A stretch of 8,032 nt of DNA from Armatimonadetes bacterium RBG_19FT_COMBO_69_19 (GTDB lineage Bacteria; Sysuimicrobiota; Sysuimicrobiia; Sysuimicrobiales; Kaftiobacteriaceae): positions 8,864-16,895 of the forward strand of contig MENB01000019.1 in NCBI GenBank assembly GCA_001768125.1, in the 5' to 3' direction. Under the pieces are notes generated by a model, which saw only the letters and a program-made list of their open reading frames with translations, searched no databases and was not told where the DNA came from. Made by a program: the position numbers and the translations under genes. Each line of letters begins with the position of its first letter. Position 1 is the stretch's first letter. Below are positions 7,140-8,032 of the stretch, piece after piece.

Positions 7140-8032
7140 TCACGCCTTGCCTTTGGCCGCGGGCTCCTTCCCGTCGGGCGGGGTCTCACGCGCTTCGGGT
7201 GCAGCCGGCTTGAGCAGGCCGACGTGGAGCCGCACGCGGCGATCGATCTCGCGCGCCAGTTCGGGGTTGCTGTCCAGGAAGTCGCGCGCATTGTCGCGCC
7301 CCTGACCGAGCCGCATGTCTCCGAAGGCGAACCAGGTCCCCGTGCGCTGGACGATCCCGTGGGCCGCCGCGACGTCGAGGATGTTCGCGGACTTGCTGAT
7401 GCCCAGTCCGTAGAGGATGTCCACTTCGGAATCCCGGAAGGGCGCGGCGAGCTTATTCTTCACGACCTTGACCCGCGCGCGCATCCCCTTCACCTCGTCG
7501 CCGGTCTTCAGGTTCTCGGTGCGGCGGATCTCCATGCGGACCGATGCGTAGAACTTCAGCGCCCGGCCGCCGGTCGTGGTCTCGGGGTTGCCGAACATCA
7601 CGCCGATCTTCTCGCGGAGCTGGTTGATGAAGACGACGATCGTGCGCGAGCGGCTGATCGCCCCGACGAGCTTGCGCAGCGCCTGCGACATGAGGCGCGC
7701 CTGCAGTCCGACGTGGGCATCGCCCATTTCGCCTTCGAGCTCAGCCCGGGGTACGAGCGCCGCCACCGAGTCGACGACGATGACGTCGACCGCCCCGCTG
7801 CGCACCAGCGTCTCCCCGATCTCGAGGGCCTGCTCGCCCGAGTCGGGCTGCGACAGCAGCAGGTTGTCCACGTCGACGCCGACCGCCCGCGCGTAGTTCG
7901 GGTCGAGGGCATGCTCCGCGTCGATGAATGCCGCCACCCCGCCCTCGCGCTGCGCCTCGGCGATGATGTGGTAGCCGAGCGTGGTCTTCCCGGAGGACTC
8001 CGGCCCGTAGATCTCCACGACGCGGCCGCGGG
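7140..8032 (-). CDS. recA: RecA recombinase (partial, 5' end outside window)
   Basis: The last 296 codons of RecA, the ATP-dependent recombinase that forms filaments on single-stranded DNA and drives strand exchange and SOS induction. The visible reading begins [17 protein letters not shown], so about 60 N-terminal residues (the polymerisation helix and first strand) are missing. The GTG at 8018 is an internal valine, not a start. Clear landmarks follow in order: Walker A GPESSGKT, the [10 protein letters not shown] segment, Walker [12 protein letters not shown]-binding loop L1 around [42 protein letters not shown] spanning the NQ switch and loop L2, and [11 protein letters not shown] in the C-terminal domain. 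Two deviations stand out: KNKLAAPF and YGLGIS where most RecA proteins read KNKxxPPF and YGEGIS. The tail after about VGLLKP is rich in A, P, K and E and is near neutral or slightly basic, without an acidic end like that of E. coli. It is the first visible gene of the operon. Confidence 0.97.
   Translation of the reverse strand, partial: RGRVVEIYGPESSGKTTLGYHIIAEAQREGGVAAFIDAEHALDPNYARAVGVDVDNLLLSQPDSGEQALEIGETLVRSGAVDVIVVDSVAALVPRAELEGEMGDAHVGLQARLMSQALRKLVGAISRSRTIVVFINQLREKIGVMFGNPETTTGGRALKFYASVRMEIRRTENLKTGDEVKGMRARVKVVKNKLAAPFRDSEVDILYGLGISKSANILDVAAAHGIVQRTGTWFAFGDMRLGQGRDNARDFLDSNPELAREIDRRVRLHVGLLKPAAPEARETPPDGKEPAAKGKA
7145..7148 (-). promoter_or_regulatory. Weak ribosome binding site of recX
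   Basis: AAGG on the minus strand, 8 nt before the recX GTG, located inside the last codons of recA. It is shorter than the GAGGTG sites of the two downstream nuclease genes. An out-of-frame ATG-TGA pair begins only 6 nt after it and overlaps the GTG start. Confidence 0.45.

Noticed and set aside
7140..8018. A RecA start at the GTG at 8018, giving a 292-residue protein
   Set aside because: The reading frame continues upstream to the window edge with RGRV, the normal RecA sequence just before the Walker A strand. The GTG is an internal valine and the gene is cut by the edge.

Overview
The window is a densely packed, GC-rich bacterial segment in which every recognisable gene lies on the minus strand. 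Reading right to left, the order is recA (5' end outside the window), recX, a UvrD/PcrA-type helicase fused to a RecB/AddB-type nuclease, an Mre11/SbcD-like exonuclease, a Rad50/SbcC-like ATPase, and the first 46 codons of a small membrane protein resembling the AtpZ/AtpI family. Gene junctions are 2-3 nt gaps or 4-nt overlaps, so no stretch is free of genes and there is no room for an internal terminator. This strongly suggests one polycistronic, translationally coupled operon. Any main promoter would lie upstream of recA, beyond position 8032.

The first five genes form a coherent double-strand-break repair toolkit. The Mre11/Rad50-like pair could process blocked ends. The helicase-nuclease could unwind and resect. 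RecA would load on the resulting single strands for homology search and strand exchange, and RecX would modulate the filament. The layout recalls archaeal mre11-rad50-herA-nurA clusters, with a one-polypeptide SF1 helicase-nuclease in the HerA/NurA role and the recombinase added; that parallel is inference.

The most notable feature is in the Rad50-like protein. It has no CxxC zinc hook. The middle of its coiled coil instead carries a hydrophobic helical hairpin (about residues 335-378) that looks like two membrane-spanning segments. This resembles Bacillus YhaN, the partner of YhaO, more than E. coli SbcC, and suggests a membrane-tethered Mre11-Rad50 complex.

The organism cannot be named from this window. 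The high GC, GTG starts, a RecX with an N-terminal extension as in Bacillota, a YhaO/YhaN-like pair and an AtpZ-like gene fit a high-GC, possibly deep-branching or uncultured bacterium on the Terrabacteria side (Bacillota, Chloroflexota, Armatimonadota or relatives). I see no mobile elements, CRISPR arrays, RNA genes or signs of recent transfer.
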